Of a DNA stretch of 64,000 nucleotides, positions 45,256 to 54,754 are shown piece by piece; position 1 is the stretch's first letter, and every line of letters starts with the position of its first letter. This DNA is from UBA10365 sp041441915 (lineage in GTDB: Bacteria > Pseudomonadota > Alphaproteobacteria > Rhodobacterales > Rhodobacteraceae). Location: contig JASDRS010000010.1 of assembly GCA_041441915.1 (NCBI GenBank), positions 138,782 through 202,781 of the forward strand. Reading direction: 5' to 3'. A program made the translations under genes and the position numbers. The notes below the pieces were generated by a model. The model was not told the origin of the DNA. It ran no database searches and saw nothing but the letters and a program-made list of their open reading frames with translations.

Positions 45256-46134
45256 ATGAAGCCTGCTCCATTTGTTTATAAGCGCCCAAAAAGCCTAAAC
45301 GAAGCAATTACAACGCTTGCAGATTATGGGGCAGACGGAAAAGTCATTGCCGGAGGCCAAAGCCTCGTACCCGCAATGAACTTTCGTCTGGCCCGGCCTG
45401 AAGTTCTGATTGATGTCAATGAGATTTCTGAAATCCAAGGTGTCAGCATTGAAAGTGCCGCCATCGTTATTGGCTCTGTCACCCGCCATGCGGCGTTCCA
45501 TAAACTGGTTTGCGACGACCCTGTGGGACGCATGTTGACGAAGGTAGTGCAAAACATCTCCCACTATCCCATCCGCCAGCGGGGCACCTTTGGTGGATCT
45601 CTCTGCCACGCTGACCCGGCATCGGAGTGGTGCCTTGTTGCGACAACGCTGGGCGCTGAGTTTGAAATAGTTGGACAGGGCGGCAACCGTCACGTCTTTG
45701 CAGCTGAATTTTTTAAGGGTGCATTCATGACCGCAGTTGGTGAGGATGAATTGCTTGCCCGTGTACGTCTGTCGCGCTTGCCAGAGGGCTGGGGAAGCGG
45801 ATTCTATGAATTCTCGCGCAGGAAAGGCGACTTTGCACTTGCGATGTCACTGGTGATGCTAAAAATAGACGCGGGCCGGATTTCGGATGTGAGGATTGGA
45901 CTTGGCGCCGTATCAGGGCGACCGCTCCGGCTTGATAGTCTTGAGGGGCGTCTGAAAGGGCGTCCCGTAAATATTGATACATTTGCAGAAATTGCGCAGG
46001 CTGCGCGGGAGATGGTAAATCCAAGCTCTGATATTCACGGCTCTGCTGAATACCGCCGCGACTTGACGGCAACCGTGATCAAACGTGCGCTGATTGCTGC
46101 GGCGGCTGATTGCGACTTGGAAAAAATTACATGA
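45256..46134 (+). CDS. Molybdenum hydroxylase FAD-binding medium subunit (CoxM type)
   Basis: 292 residues. FAD-binding motifs AGGQSLVPAMNFRLARPEVL and TFGGSLCHADPASEWCL (first motif near residue 33, second near 111) and the C-terminal CO_deh_flav_C part (GRKLR-like GRPLRLDSLEG) are present. ATG 45256 is preferred over 45226 because it gives the family N-terminus MKPAPFVYKRP. The next gene starts within its stop codon (ATGA). The only FAD subunit for two large subunits. Confidence 0.88.
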   Translation: MKPAPFVYKRPKSLNEAITTLADYGADGKVIAGGQSLVPAMNFRLARPEVLIDVNEISEIQGVSIESAAIVIGSVTRHAAFHKLVCDDPVGRMLTKVVQNISHYPIRQRGTFGGSLCHADPASEWCLVATTLGAEFEIVGQGGNRHVFAAEFFKGAFMTAVGEDELLARVRLSRLPEGWGSGFYEFSRRKGDFALAMSLVMLKIDAGRISDVRIGLGAVSGRPLRLDSLEGRLKGRPVNIDTFAEIAQAAREMVNPSSDIHGSAEYRRDLTATVIKRALIAAAADCDLEKIT

Positions 46135-48440
46135 GTTGGGTTGGTCGCAAACTGCCGCGTCTTGAAGACCCGAACCTGCTGATGGGACGGGGGTCTTTTG
46201 TCTCGGATCTGACCGATGGAAGCTGGGCGGTCAAATTTGTGCGTAGTCCATTTGCCTCTGGGGTGATTACGGATATAGAGTGTCCCGATAGTAATCTTGT
46301 ATTTACGGGTGCCGACCTAGAAGAGAGTGGGGTGAAACCTATTCAGGCCATTCTCCATCGACCGGATTACCGCCGTGTGCCGCATCCGGTTCTGCCTAGA
46401 GACAAAGTTTCGTTTGCCGGGCAAGCCGTCGCCCTGGTTGTCGCCGCTACAGAAGCTGAGGCCGAAGATTTGGCCGAACTAGTTTTCGTCGACATTGATA
46501 CCGAAGATGCTATTACCTCGATTGATGCAGCTCTGGAAGAGACTGCGCGCCAGGTTCATCCTGAAGCGCCTGGCAATGTGATGGTCGAAGGCGCTCTTCG
46601 AACGCCTGGCGTCGATGCCGCATTTGAAACAGCAGCTTGCGTCATTGAACTCGATCTGCGATCACAACGTCAGACCGCATTGCCCATAGAGGCGCGGGGC
46701 GGCGTTGCTGATTATGACCGGGCAACGGGGCGCGTGACGCTATACGCATCTGTTCAAATGCCACATATGCTGCGCACCGGCATCTCAGATGTGTTGGGAA
46801 TCGTGGAAGATGACCTGCGTGTTGTTGCTCCGGATGTAGGTGGCGGTTTTGGTCAGAAAATGTCGCTATTTCCGGAATATGTTGCGCTTGTTTGGGCGGC
46901 ACTAAAGCTGAAGCGGAAACTGTCCTGGATTGAAGACCGGCGCGAAAACTTTTTGGCGGCATCGCATTCGCGTGATCAAAATTTTAAGGTCAAAGGCGCC
47001 TTTGATGCGTCGGGTAAGCTTCTAGCCATAGACGCAGACCTTCTTTCAAATGTTGGCGCGTTTTCATGCTATCCGGTCACCTGCGGCGTTGAGCCGCTAA
47101 TGGCCTTGGCAGAATTGCCCGGGCCTTACAATTTTAGTGAATACGGGGTCCGCTCTCGTGGGATCACGACCAACACAGCGATGATGGCGCCCTATCGGGG
47201 TGTTACTCGGCCGATGCTGACTTTCACCATGGAACAAATGATGGATCGGGCTGCGGCGCAGCTTGGTCTGGATGCGTTTGACATACGCCGCCGCAATCTG
47301 ATTACTGAGTTCCCACATCGATCTCCTACGGGCCTTGTCTATGATCAAGGTTCTTATCTTCAGGCGATGGAGGCCGCGGAAACTGCTGCGGATATCCCTG
47401 GTTTTCGTCAGCGGCAGGAGGCGGCACGTAATGAGGGCCGTTATCTGGGTCTTGGCTTGTCTGTCTTTTCTGAACGCACCGGCTACGGCACGCCTGCCTT
47501 TGCTTTGCGCGCAATGGAAATTGTACCGGGGTACGAAACCGTTGACTGTGAAATGAACCCGTCGGGTCAGGTAACGCTTCGTATTGGAGCGTCGCCACAC
47601 GGTCAGGGGTTAAAAACAGCTCTGGCACAGCTCGTAGCGGATCGTTTGGGCGTCACGCCCAAACAGATCAGGGTTATTTCTGGGGATACCGATGCAACGC
47701 CATATGGTTGGGGCACGTTTGCATCGCGCTCTATGGTTATTTCTGGAGGTGCGAGCCAGATGGCCGCTGATCGCGTTGCTGAAAAATTGCGGGTGGCAGC
47801 GGCACAATTGCTGGGAGTTGATGCTAAAAATATTAACCTGTACGATAATATTGCCAGTGCTGAGGGCACCAACAAATCGCTGACCATTGCAGAGGTGGCC
47901 CGCGCTCTGCACCACCAGAGCCACCAGTTTAATTTCGAATCTTCGTTGAAAGAGCAGGCCCAATACGATCCGGCCGGAACGTTTTCAAACGCTGCCCATA
48001 TCTGTGAGGTCGAGGTTGATATCGAAACTGGTGGTGTTACAGTCGACCGTTTTCTTGTCGTTGAGGATGCTGGGTTGCTGATCAACCCGATGATCGTGGA
48101 TGGGCAAATTGCTGGTGGTGTCGTGCAGGGGATCGCAAACGCGCTGTATGAAGAGATGATCTATGACGAGTTTGGCACGCTTCTGACATCATCGCTCGCA
48201 GATTACCTGCCTCCTACCAGCATGGAAATTCCCGATTTAGAGATCATACACATGGAGACGATTTCGCCAGAGAGTATCACCAAGTCAAAAGGCGTTGGAG
48301 AAGGTGGCACGATCGGTGCGCCAGCTGCAGTCATCAGCGCGGTAACTGATGCGCTGAAACCTTTCGGTGTCATCATGAACACTTTGCCGGCCACACCAGA
48401 TCGGATTCGCTGTGAAATTAGGGCCTCAGGCAATACATAA
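46131..48440 (+). CDS. Molybdenum hydroxylase large subunit, first copy (aldehyde oxidase/xanthine dehydrogenase family)
   Basis: 769 residues. N-terminal WVGRKLPRLEDPNLLMGRGS is the family start; VVAPDVGGGFGQKMSLFPEY and GASPHGQGLKTALAQLVADR are Moco-site segments, and the catalytic Glu lies in GVGEGGTIGAP near residue 722. The active-site loop reads PYRGVTRP (about residue 352), so it lacks the Cys of true form I CO dehydrogenase (AYxCSFR). The enzyme would hydroxylate a carbon next to a ring nitrogen with water-derived oxygen. ATGA overlap with the FAD gene. Substrate unknown. Confidence 0.87.
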   Translation: MSWVGRKLPRLEDPNLLMGRGSFVSDLTDGSWAVKFVRSPFASGVITDIECPDSNLVFTGADLEESGVKPIQAILHRPDYRRVPHPVLPRDKVSFAGQAVALVVAATEAEAEDLAELVFVDIDTEDAITSIDAALEETARQVHPEAPGNVMVEGALRTPGVDAAFETAACVIELDLRSQRQTALPIEARGGVADYDRATGRVTLYASVQMPHMLRTGISDVLGIVEDDLRVVAPDVGGGFGQKMSLFPEYVALVWAALKLKRKLSWIEDRRENFLAASHSRDQNFKVKGAFDASGKLLAIDADLLSNVGAFSCYPVTCGVEPLMALAELPGPYNFSEYGVRSRGITTNTAMMAPYRGVTRPMLTFTMEQMMDRAAAQLGLDAFDIRRRNLITEFPHRSPTGLVYDQGSYLQAMEAAETAADIPGFRQRQEAARNEGRYLGLGLSVFSERTGYGTPAFALRAMEIVPGYETVDCEMNPSGQVTLRIGASPHGQGLKTALAQLVADRLGVTPKQIRVISGDTDATPYGWGTFASRSMVISGGASQMAADRVAEKLRVAAAQLLGVDAKNINLYDNIASAEGTNKSLTIAEVARALHHQSHQFNFESSLKEQAQYDPAGTFSNAAHICEVEVDIETGGVTVDRFLVVEDAGLLINPMIVDGQIAGGVVQGIANALYEEMIYDEFGTLLTSSLADYLPPTSMEIPDLEIIHMETISPESITKSKGVGEGGTIGAPAAVISAVTDALKPFGVIMNTLPATPDRIRCEIRASGNT

Positions 48441-48454
48441 GAGAAGGCAATCTC

Positions 48455-48943
48455 ATGATAGAAAAAGTTAACGTGACCCTGAAAGTAAATGGCGAAATTC
48501 ATGATATTCTGGTTGAACCTCGCCGAAATCTGGCCGATGCATTGCGCGATGATTGCGGTCTGACTGGTACCCATGTTGGATGCGAACATGGGGTCTGCGG
48601 GACCTGCACAGTGCTGATAAACGGCAAACCTATCCGAGCATGTCTGACCTTTGCAGTCCAAGCGGAGGAAACTAACATCGAGACGGTCGAAGGTCTTGCT
48701 GAAGGTGATGTGTTTCATCCACTACAACAGGCGTTTTGGGAAAATCACGGGCTTCAATGCGGTTTTTGTACACCTGGGTTTCTGATGCTTGCCAAAGGGG
48801 CTTTGACCGAGAATCCTGATATGAGTGACGAAGAAATTCGTGAAGTCTTGTCGTCAAACCTTTGTCGTTGCACCGGTTATCAAAACATCGTCAAAGCGGT
48901 GCGTGCTGCTGCAGTTGTAATGCGGGGTAAGGTGGCGGTTTGA
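48455..48943 (+). CDS. Molybdenum hydroxylase 2Fe-2S small subunit (CoxS type)
   Basis: 162 residues with two 2Fe-2S clusters: a plant-type one (CEHGVCGTCTVLINGKPIRAC, near residue 45-65) and an alpha-helical one (QCGFCTPGFLMLAKGAL and CRCTGYQNIVKAVRA). It relays electrons from Moco to FAD. It is the only such subunit in the island, and sits between the two large-subunit genes. The stop overlaps the following start (TGATG). Confidence 0.9.
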   Translation: MIEKVNVTLKVNGEIHDILVEPRRNLADALRDDCGLTGTHVGCEHGVCGTCTVLINGKPIRACLTFAVQAEETNIETVEGLAEGDVFHPLQQAFWENHGLQCGFCTPGFLMLAKGALTENPDMSDEEIREVLSSNLCRCTGYQNIVKAVRAAAVVMRGKVAV

Positions 48944-51222
48944 TGCGAAAATCCAACACTATTGGACAGTCAATTAAACGAATCGAAGATAGGCCACTTC
49001 TGATTGGGATGGGGTCGTTTCTGGCGGACGAGAACCGCGAAGATCAGCTTTACATGCGGGTTTTTCGATCGCCTGTTGCATTTGGGCGAATAGTGGAAAT
49101 CGATATCGGTGATGCTGTTAAACTACCCGGGGTGGTCGCAGTCTGGACAATCGACGATATTGGAGAGCTACCGCAGCTTGACTTCCGGATGACGCGGATA
49201 GAGGGGCTTGAACCCTATCGCCAATGGTGTCTAGCCAAGGACTATGTGCGCTATGTCGGCGAGCCGATGGCGGTGGTGTTTGGAACCGATCCTTATGTGG
49301 TCGAGGATGCAGCAGACTTAATTTTCCCCGATATTGACGAATTGGATCCGCATCTTGATCCAGCTTCTGGAATCGTTGATTTTATGCCTGAAACCATGCC
49401 CAACGTCGATAACGAACCAGCGGTATTGCACAAGGCCTATGGTGACATTGATGCTGCGTTTTCCATTGCTGATCAGGTTGTGGAAATTGACGTTTCTGTG
49501 GGCCGCCATACAGGCGTGCCGTTGGAGACGCGTGGGGCGTTAGGTGTTTGTGATCCTCAAACTGGTGAAATCACCATGTTTGGTGCGGCAAAGGTGCCTC
49601 ATTATAACCGAGATGCCATCGCTAGCATGCTTCGTTTGGCGAGGGGAAAAGTGCAACTGAGTGAAGGCCATGTTGGTGGTGGGTTCGGCATCCGAGGTGA
49701 ACTGTATCCAGAGGATGTTCTGGTGTGTTTGGCCGCGAAACGCCTTGCCCGTCCAGTGAAATGGGTTGAAGATCGTAAAGAACATCTGCTGGCGGCCAAC
49801 CATTCGCGTGACCAGCGCTATAAGTTACGGGCAGCTATCGATCGTGAAGGTGTGATCCTCGGGCTGGACGCCCAATTTTTCACCGACCAGGGTGCCTATG
49901 TCCGCACCCATGGAGGCACGGTTTCTGACCTCTCTGCGGCGATGTTGCCTGGTCCCTACAAAATTCCAGCTTATCGCGTGGCAGGCCACATTCGGCTTAC
50001 CAATAAAACACCTGCGGGAACCTATCGGGCGCCTGGCCGGTATGAAAGTTCCTTTGCTCGAGAGCGGTTGATCGATGCCATATCCGCACGACTTGACCTT
50101 GATCCATTCGAGATCCGGCGCCGCAATTTGTTGTCAGAAGAAGTAATGCCCTATGCGCGGGGTATCGACGCGCTTGGTACAGATGTCGTTTACGATAGTG
50201 GTAAGTATCACAACCTGCTGTCACGGCTGGAAGTTTGTGTCGATCCAAAAAGCCTTGATCGTGACCTTGAGCTGCGGCGCGAGAACGGTGAGTTGGTTGG
50301 TTACGGCATTGGCTTTTTTGTTGAAAAAAGTGGTCTTGGCCCTGAAGATCTTGTGCGCATTCATCTTCACGCAGACGGAATTATCCGTATTGTGACGGGC
50401 GTTGCCTCTATCGGGCAGGGAGTGGAAACCGCTATCGCCCAGATCTGTGCTGGAACACTTGGCGTCGATTTAGATGGAATACAGGTGGTCCACGGCCAGA
50501 CAAGCCTGATAGAACAGGGGTTTGGAGCCTTTGCAACACGGGTCACAGTGATGACTGGGTCAGCGACAAAGATAGCTGCTGAGGCATTGATTGAAAGACT
50601 TCTGAAAGAGGCCAGCTCCATGACTGGTATTCCGGAGATAAAACTGCGCTATGTTGATGGGAAAGTTCTGGGTGTCGATGACAACACCGTAATTACCCTG
50701 CACCAGATTGCGTCGGAGGCGGCTGGCAAAATCGTAGTAGAAGGCCGTTTCAAATCCAGCCATATGGCATATCCTTATGGTATTCATTTTGCTCAGGTTA
50801 AAATTGACCCTGAGACTTGTGGAGTGGAAATTGAACGATATGTTGTAGCCTTTGATGTTGGTCGGGCGGTCAACCCGATGCTAATTGAAGGGCAAATCGT
50901 CGGTGCTGTGGCTCAGGGAATCGGGGGTGCATTTTTTGAAGAGTTCGTCTATGATGACGCTGGACAGCCTTTAGTGACAAGTTTTGCCGATTACCTGATG
51001 CCAACTGCGATGGAAATTCCGCCGGTTGAAGTGCTGCTACGCGAAGATGCCCCCAGCCCAATAAACCCGCTGGGTGTTAAGGGCGCCGGTGAGGGTGGCA
51101 TCACAGCTTCTGGCGCTGCGCTGGCCTCTGCGGTTGAGGCCGCAATGGGTTTGACTGAGACTATCGACCGCCTTCCCATGAGCAACGACAGGATATTTCA
51201 TTGGCTCAAAATGCGCGTCTGA
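48943..51222 (+). CDS. Molybdenum hydroxylase large subunit, second copy
   Basis: 759 residues, the same family as the first large subunit but clearly divergent from it. Segments: SIKRIEDRPLLIGMGSFLAD, EGHVGGGFGIRGELYPEDVL, and GVKGAGEGGITASG with the catalytic Glu near residue 714. The active-site loop is TYRAPGRYE (about residue 360), resembling the form II class, not CO dehydrogenase. ATG 48943 is used (the stop of the small subunit overlaps). Two large subunits with one FAD and one Fe-S subunit suggest alternative complexes acting on different intermediates, or a mixed assembly. Confidence 0.87.
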   Translation: MRKSNTIGQSIKRIEDRPLLIGMGSFLADENREDQLYMRVFRSPVAFGRIVEIDIGDAVKLPGVVAVWTIDDIGELPQLDFRMTRIEGLEPYRQWCLAKDYVRYVGEPMAVVFGTDPYVVEDAADLIFPDIDELDPHLDPASGIVDFMPETMPNVDNEPAVLHKAYGDIDAAFSIADQVVEIDVSVGRHTGVPLETRGALGVCDPQTGEITMFGAAKVPHYNRDAIASMLRLARGKVQLSEGHVGGGFGIRGELYPEDVLVCLAAKRLARPVKWVEDRKEHLLAANHSRDQRYKLRAAIDREGVILGLDAQFFTDQGAYVRTHGGTVSDLSAAMLPGPYKIPAYRVAGHIRLTNKTPAGTYRAPGRYESSFARERLIDAISARLDLDPFEIRRRNLLSEEVMPYARGIDALGTDVVYDSGKYHNLLSRLEVCVDPKSLDRDLELRRENGELVGYGIGFFVEKSGLGPEDLVRIHLHADGIIRIVTGVASIGQGVETAIAQICAGTLGVDLDGIQVVHGQTSLIEQGFGAFATRVTVMTGSATKIAAEALIERLLKEASSMTGIPEIKLRYVDGKVLGVDDNTVITLHQIASEAAGKIVVEGRFKSSHMAYPYGIHFAQVKIDPETCGVEIERYVVAFDVGRAVNPMLIEGQIVGAVAQGIGGAFFEEFVYDDAGQPLVTSFADYLMPTAMEIPPVEVLLREDAPSPINPLGVKGAGEGGITASGAALASAVEAAMGLTETIDRLPMSNDRIFHWLKMRV

Positions 51223-51431
51223 TATCTTATTGAGTTTGTCATGCCATCGTTTAACAGAAAGTATATTATACAAACCTAAAAATACGATATTTCAAATATA
51301 TGAATATTATTCAGAGAGGTAATGATGAAAATGTCAAACAATGGGGCACCAGAAAATCAAAAATATTCAAGTTATGTGTGTCAGGCCTTGTCATATGTTT
51401 GTGAGATTAGAGGTAACTTGGGAGGTCAATC

Positions 51432-52667
51432 TTGACCCATCACCCTGAAAAAAAATCTATGCGATCGTCAATGAGCAACCACGCAGCACCCTATCTCAAA
51501 CCAGGAAAAATAGGTTCGCTCACGCTAAATAATAGACTGGTCCGGGCGGCAACTTCGGAGTCGATGGCAACTGCTGACGGAGTAGCAACGGATGCCCTTG
51601 TTCGCCTATATGGAGATCTCGCCAAGGGTGGCACGGGACTTATAATCACCGGCCATATTTATGTCGAGCCGCGAGGTCAGTACACTCCGAACCAACCAGG
51701 ACTGCATCACGACCGCATGGTCGAACCGCTTGCACGTGCCACCCGAGCTGTTCATGACCACGGAGGCAAAATCTTTGCTGAGCTCGGCCATGCGGGCAGT
51801 CAATCGCTGATACCAGGCATTATAGCGATCGCACCTTCGGTCGTACCAAATGCGATCTTTGATCGTGAGCCGCAAGCGATGTCAGTAGCCGATATCGAAG
51901 AAGTGGTAGCCGCATTTGGGTCGGCTGCGCGGCGAGCGATTGAATCTGGGTTCGACGGCATTCACATTCATGGTGGCAACGGCTATCTGATTTCTGAATT
52001 TTCCTCGCCACACACAAACCTGCGCACCGATGAATGGGGTGGAGACGCTGAGCGGCGGGGTCGCTTCATGCTTGCAATCTATGATGCTGTTCGCTCAGCG
52101 ATTGGGCCAAAGGTTCCTATAACAGCGCGGATTGGCGTCGCCGACGCGGTTGCTGGAGGGCTGCAGGTGTGCGAAAGTGTCCAGCGCGCGAAGCAACTCA
52201 AAAGCCGTGGCATCAACGGCTTTGAGGCAACCTACGGAGTGATGAATAGCTACTTAGAGAATGTTCGTCCCTATGTCGCGGTGGGCATGGTGCGTGCGCT
52301 CATCTCCGGCCTTATACCGCGACTGTGGACACCAGCTGGGCCAGAAGCTTACTATAGGGAGTTTGCACGCACCATTCGCAGTGCGACCAACCTACCAGTC
52401 ATTTTGGTTGGTGGCATCCGGACAACTCAAATCATGTCTGATGTTATAGCTTCCGGTGATGCGGATTTTTTGGCAATGGCACGTCCGTTCCTGCGCGAGC
52501 CAGGACTTGCCAGGGAGTTGGCAGCCGGGCGAACAGGTATGGTTGACTGTGTCTCATGTAATATTTGCTTAATGCACGATGGAATCGACCCAGTGCGGTG
52601 TTGGCGCAAAAAACCGATTGATCTCGCCTTCCACCTCTATTGCCGGTTATGGCGCGACCGGAACTAA
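51432..52667 (+). CDS. NADH:flavin oxidoreductase, Old Yellow Enzyme family
   Basis: 411 residues. FMN-barrel motifs: KIGSLTLNNRLVRAATSES at the start, AELGHAGSQSL, HIHGGNGYLISEFSSPHTNL, RTDEWGGDAERRGRFM and VGGIRTTQI. C-terminal DCVSCNICLMHDG has several cysteines in the arrangement of the FMN reductases of this subfamily. TTG 51432 is preferred because GGGAGG (51420-51425) lies six bases upstream; internal ATGs at 51459 and 51471 lack such sites. It would reduce an alkene, possibly the ring C=C after hydroxylation. It closes the island; 209 bases separate it from the second large subunit. Confidence 0.87.
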   Translation: MTHHPEKKSMRSSMSNHAAPYLKPGKIGSLTLNNRLVRAATSESMATADGVATDALVRLYGDLAKGGTGLIITGHIYVEPRGQYTPNQPGLHHDRMVEPLARATRAVHDHGGKIFAELGHAGSQSLIPGIIAIAPSVVPNAIFDREPQAMSVADIEEVVAAFGSAARRAIESGFDGIHIHGGNGYLISEFSSPHTNLRTDEWGGDAERRGRFMLAIYDAVRSAIGPKVPITARIGVADAVAGGLQVCESVQRAKQLKSRGINGFEATYGVMNSYLENVRPYVAVGMVRALISGLIPRLWTPAGPEAYYREFARTIRSATNLPVILVGGIRTTQIMSDVIASGDADFLAMARPFLREPGLARELAAGRTGMVDCVSCNICLMHDGIDPVRCWRKKPIDLAFHLYCRLWRDRN

Positions 52668-53409
52668 GTTCTCAAAAGAAACGGCAAGAGCACTTGCTGA
52701 TTTTTAATGCAAAATCTTGACTGAAGTCGAAACGGAATACCCATGGACATTAAAAAGGGTTCTTCGAAGAGATCGTATATGCCGATGAGGTGATAGACGA
52801 GCGCGAGAAACTAGCACTCGGAACTATTGAAAGATGTCTTGCCAAACAATTTGCAACGCGCACACAAGTTTTAAGAGTTTAAAAAATATGCAACGGCCGC
52901 TTCTTCTGCAGCTAAAGATCTTTTGTCTTCGGTAACAAAACTTGCGCAAGCGACCCTTGGCATGGCTTCTAAACTCACAACTGATTTCTTCAAAAAAATG
53001 AAATTTAGTTCATCTTTTTACTTTGCTTAACAGTAACAAATTTAAGTAGAATTAGAAAACACTGGTCCGAAAACCGATCCCAGAACAAAAAATAATATTT
53101 TGACTATAATATATTTTATCAAAGACATCATGGATTTTTTTGTGTTTTTCTGTGGATTATTTTGGTCACTATACAGTTAGCTCAATACATCTGGCGTTGC
53201 AGCATTTTGGTGCTGAGCCTAAAAGTCGTTTACAAATAGCTGAAATGGGCCACTTTCTTGGGTCAAGAATGCTTATTTTGTTAGTTATTTTGGCATAAGT
53301 GGTTCGTCCAAGGAAAAGTTCATCAAATTTTTTCTAAATAATAAATTTACCATTTGATAAAAAATTTTCTCTATGGCAGCATGGTACCAGTTTTCCAGGA
53401 GATGTGACC
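52668..53409. other. Right border of the catabolic island, with coding debris
   Basis: No intact gene. Two short coding-like frames without start codons occur (52756-52882: FFEEIVYADEVIDEREKLAL and CLAKQFATRTQVLRV; 52875-53030: SSAAKDLLSSVTKLAQATLG and TTDFFKKMKFSS). They look like remnants; the second has a phasin-like repetitive helix. The rest is AT-rich and probably contains the preT promoter. Confidence 0.45.
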
Positions 53410-54744
53410 GTGACAAACAGCCCAATGACCGCCGGCGTGGTTGCCAATCGTCTGCCAGAGCCTGCCTATGACGCGAACTTTGGTGATATTTCCCCAAAGT
53501 TTGCAGCACATGAAGCACTTGTGGCAGCGGATAGGTGCTACTTTTGTCATGATGCGCCCTGCATTACAGCCTGTCCAACCGATATTGATATTCCGCTTTT
53601 TATCCGCCAAATTTCCACAGGCACGCCAATGGCCGCCGCAAAAACAATCTTTGCTCAAAATATATTAGGTGGCATGTGCGCGAGGGTTTGCCCGACGGAA
53701 CAGCTGTGTGAACAGTCTTGTGTGCGTGAGTTGGCCGAAGGTAAGCCCGTTGATATTGGTCGCTTACAGCGCTTTGCTACAGATACAGTGATGGAGGCGG
53801 GTATACATCCGTTTTCACGTATTGCTGCTACAGGCAAGAAAGTCGCCGTTGTGGGTGCGGGGCCTGCAGGTCTAGCTTGCGCGCATCGATTGGCGATGAA
53901 GGGCCATGATGTGGTTATTTATGATGCCCGCGCGAAACTGGGGGGACTGAATGAATATGGTATCGCAACCTATAAAACGGCCGATGATTTTGCAGCGCGT
54001 GAAGTGGAATGGCTGATGAAAATTGGCGGAATTTCTCTGCGCTTAGGGCAAAAATTGGGTCATAATATGGCGCTGTCTGATTTGCAAAACAACTATGATG
54101 CGGTGTTTTTGGGCATGGGATTGGCGGGTGTGAATAGTTTGAGCCTTGCCGGAGAAGGCTTGGCGGGCGTGCATAATGCTGTCGATTTCATCGCTGATTT
54201 GCGCCAATCCGCAGACAGATCTAGCCTGTCTATTGGTAGAGACGTCGTAGTGATTGGCGGCGGTATGACTGCGATTGATGCGGCGGTACAGGCCAAGCTT
54301 TTGGGCGCTTTAAATGTGACCATCGTTTACAGGCGGGGGCAGGCAGAAATGAGCGCCTCAACCTATGAACAGAATCACGCAGCGGCAATAGGGGTTAAGA
54401 TTATCCATAACGCCGCACCACTCGAACTGCAGGGTGACGGCTCGGTTAAATCAGTACGTTTTGCCTACACGGTCCAAGGTGCCGAGGAGTTAAAATTTAC
54501 AGCTGACCATTTGACGCTGGTTGCGGATCAGGTTTTTATTGCCATTGGCCAAGCGCTCTTGGGGGCTCCTACAGGGCTTAGCTTAAAAGGTGGTAAAATT
54601 GAAACCAAAGGTGCTGGCAGTACTCTTGTTGCCGGTCTCTGGGCGGGCGGTGACTGTGCCTTTGGTGGCGATGATCTGACTGTGACAGCCGTTGCCCAGG
54701 GCCGTGATGCGGCCGAAAATATTCATGCCCATTTGATGGCGTAG
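53410..54744 (+). CDS. preT: NAD-dependent dihydropyrimidine dehydrogenase, subunit PreT
   Basis: 444 residues. N-terminal Fe-S domain with CYFCHDAPCITACPTDIDIP and GGMCARVCPTEQLCEQSCVR, then an FAD/NAD oxidoreductase with VAVVGAGPAGLACAHRLAMK and VVVIGGGMTAIDAAVQAKLL. PreT transfers electrons from NADH to PreA, which reduces uracil or thymine. GTG 53410 has AGGAG eight bases upstream; the earlier GTG 53404 is too close. The PreA gene follows 10 bases after the stop. This is the first step of reductive pyrimidine breakdown. Equivalent eukaryotic DPYD fuses both. Confidence 0.9.
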   Translation: MTNSPMTAGVVANRLPEPAYDANFGDISPKFAAHEALVAADRCYFCHDAPCITACPTDIDIPLFIRQISTGTPMAAAKTIFAQNILGGMCARVCPTEQLCEQSCVRELAEGKPVDIGRLQRFATDTVMEAGIHPFSRIAATGKKVAVVGAGPAGLACAHRLAMKGHDVVIYDARAKLGGLNEYGIATYKTADDFAAREVEWLMKIGGISLRLGQKLGHNMALSDLQNNYDAVFLGMGLAGVNSLSLAGEGLAGVHNAVDFIADLRQSADRSSLSIGRDVVVIGGGMTAIDAAVQAKLLGALNVTIVYRRGQAEMSASTYEQNHAAAIGVKIIHNAAPLELQGDGSVKSVRFAYTVQGAEELKFTADHLTLVADQVFIAIGQALLGAPTGLSLKGGKIETKGAGSTLVAGLWAGGDCAFGGDDLTVTAVAQGRDAAENIHAHLMA

Positions 54745-54754
54745 GAGTTTTACT

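Noticed and set aside
47603..48085. Long reverse-strand frames inside the large subunit and other genes
   Set aside because: They are mirror images of strongly coding genes with no family resemblance and no ribosome binding sites.
45256..51222. Aerobic CO dehydrogenase (coxMSL) with coxG upstream
   Set aside because: Neither large subunit has the AYxCSFR loop with its Cys; both carry the YRG/YRAPGR-type loop, coxD/E/F-like maturation genes are absent, and two large subunits are unusual for CO oxidation.
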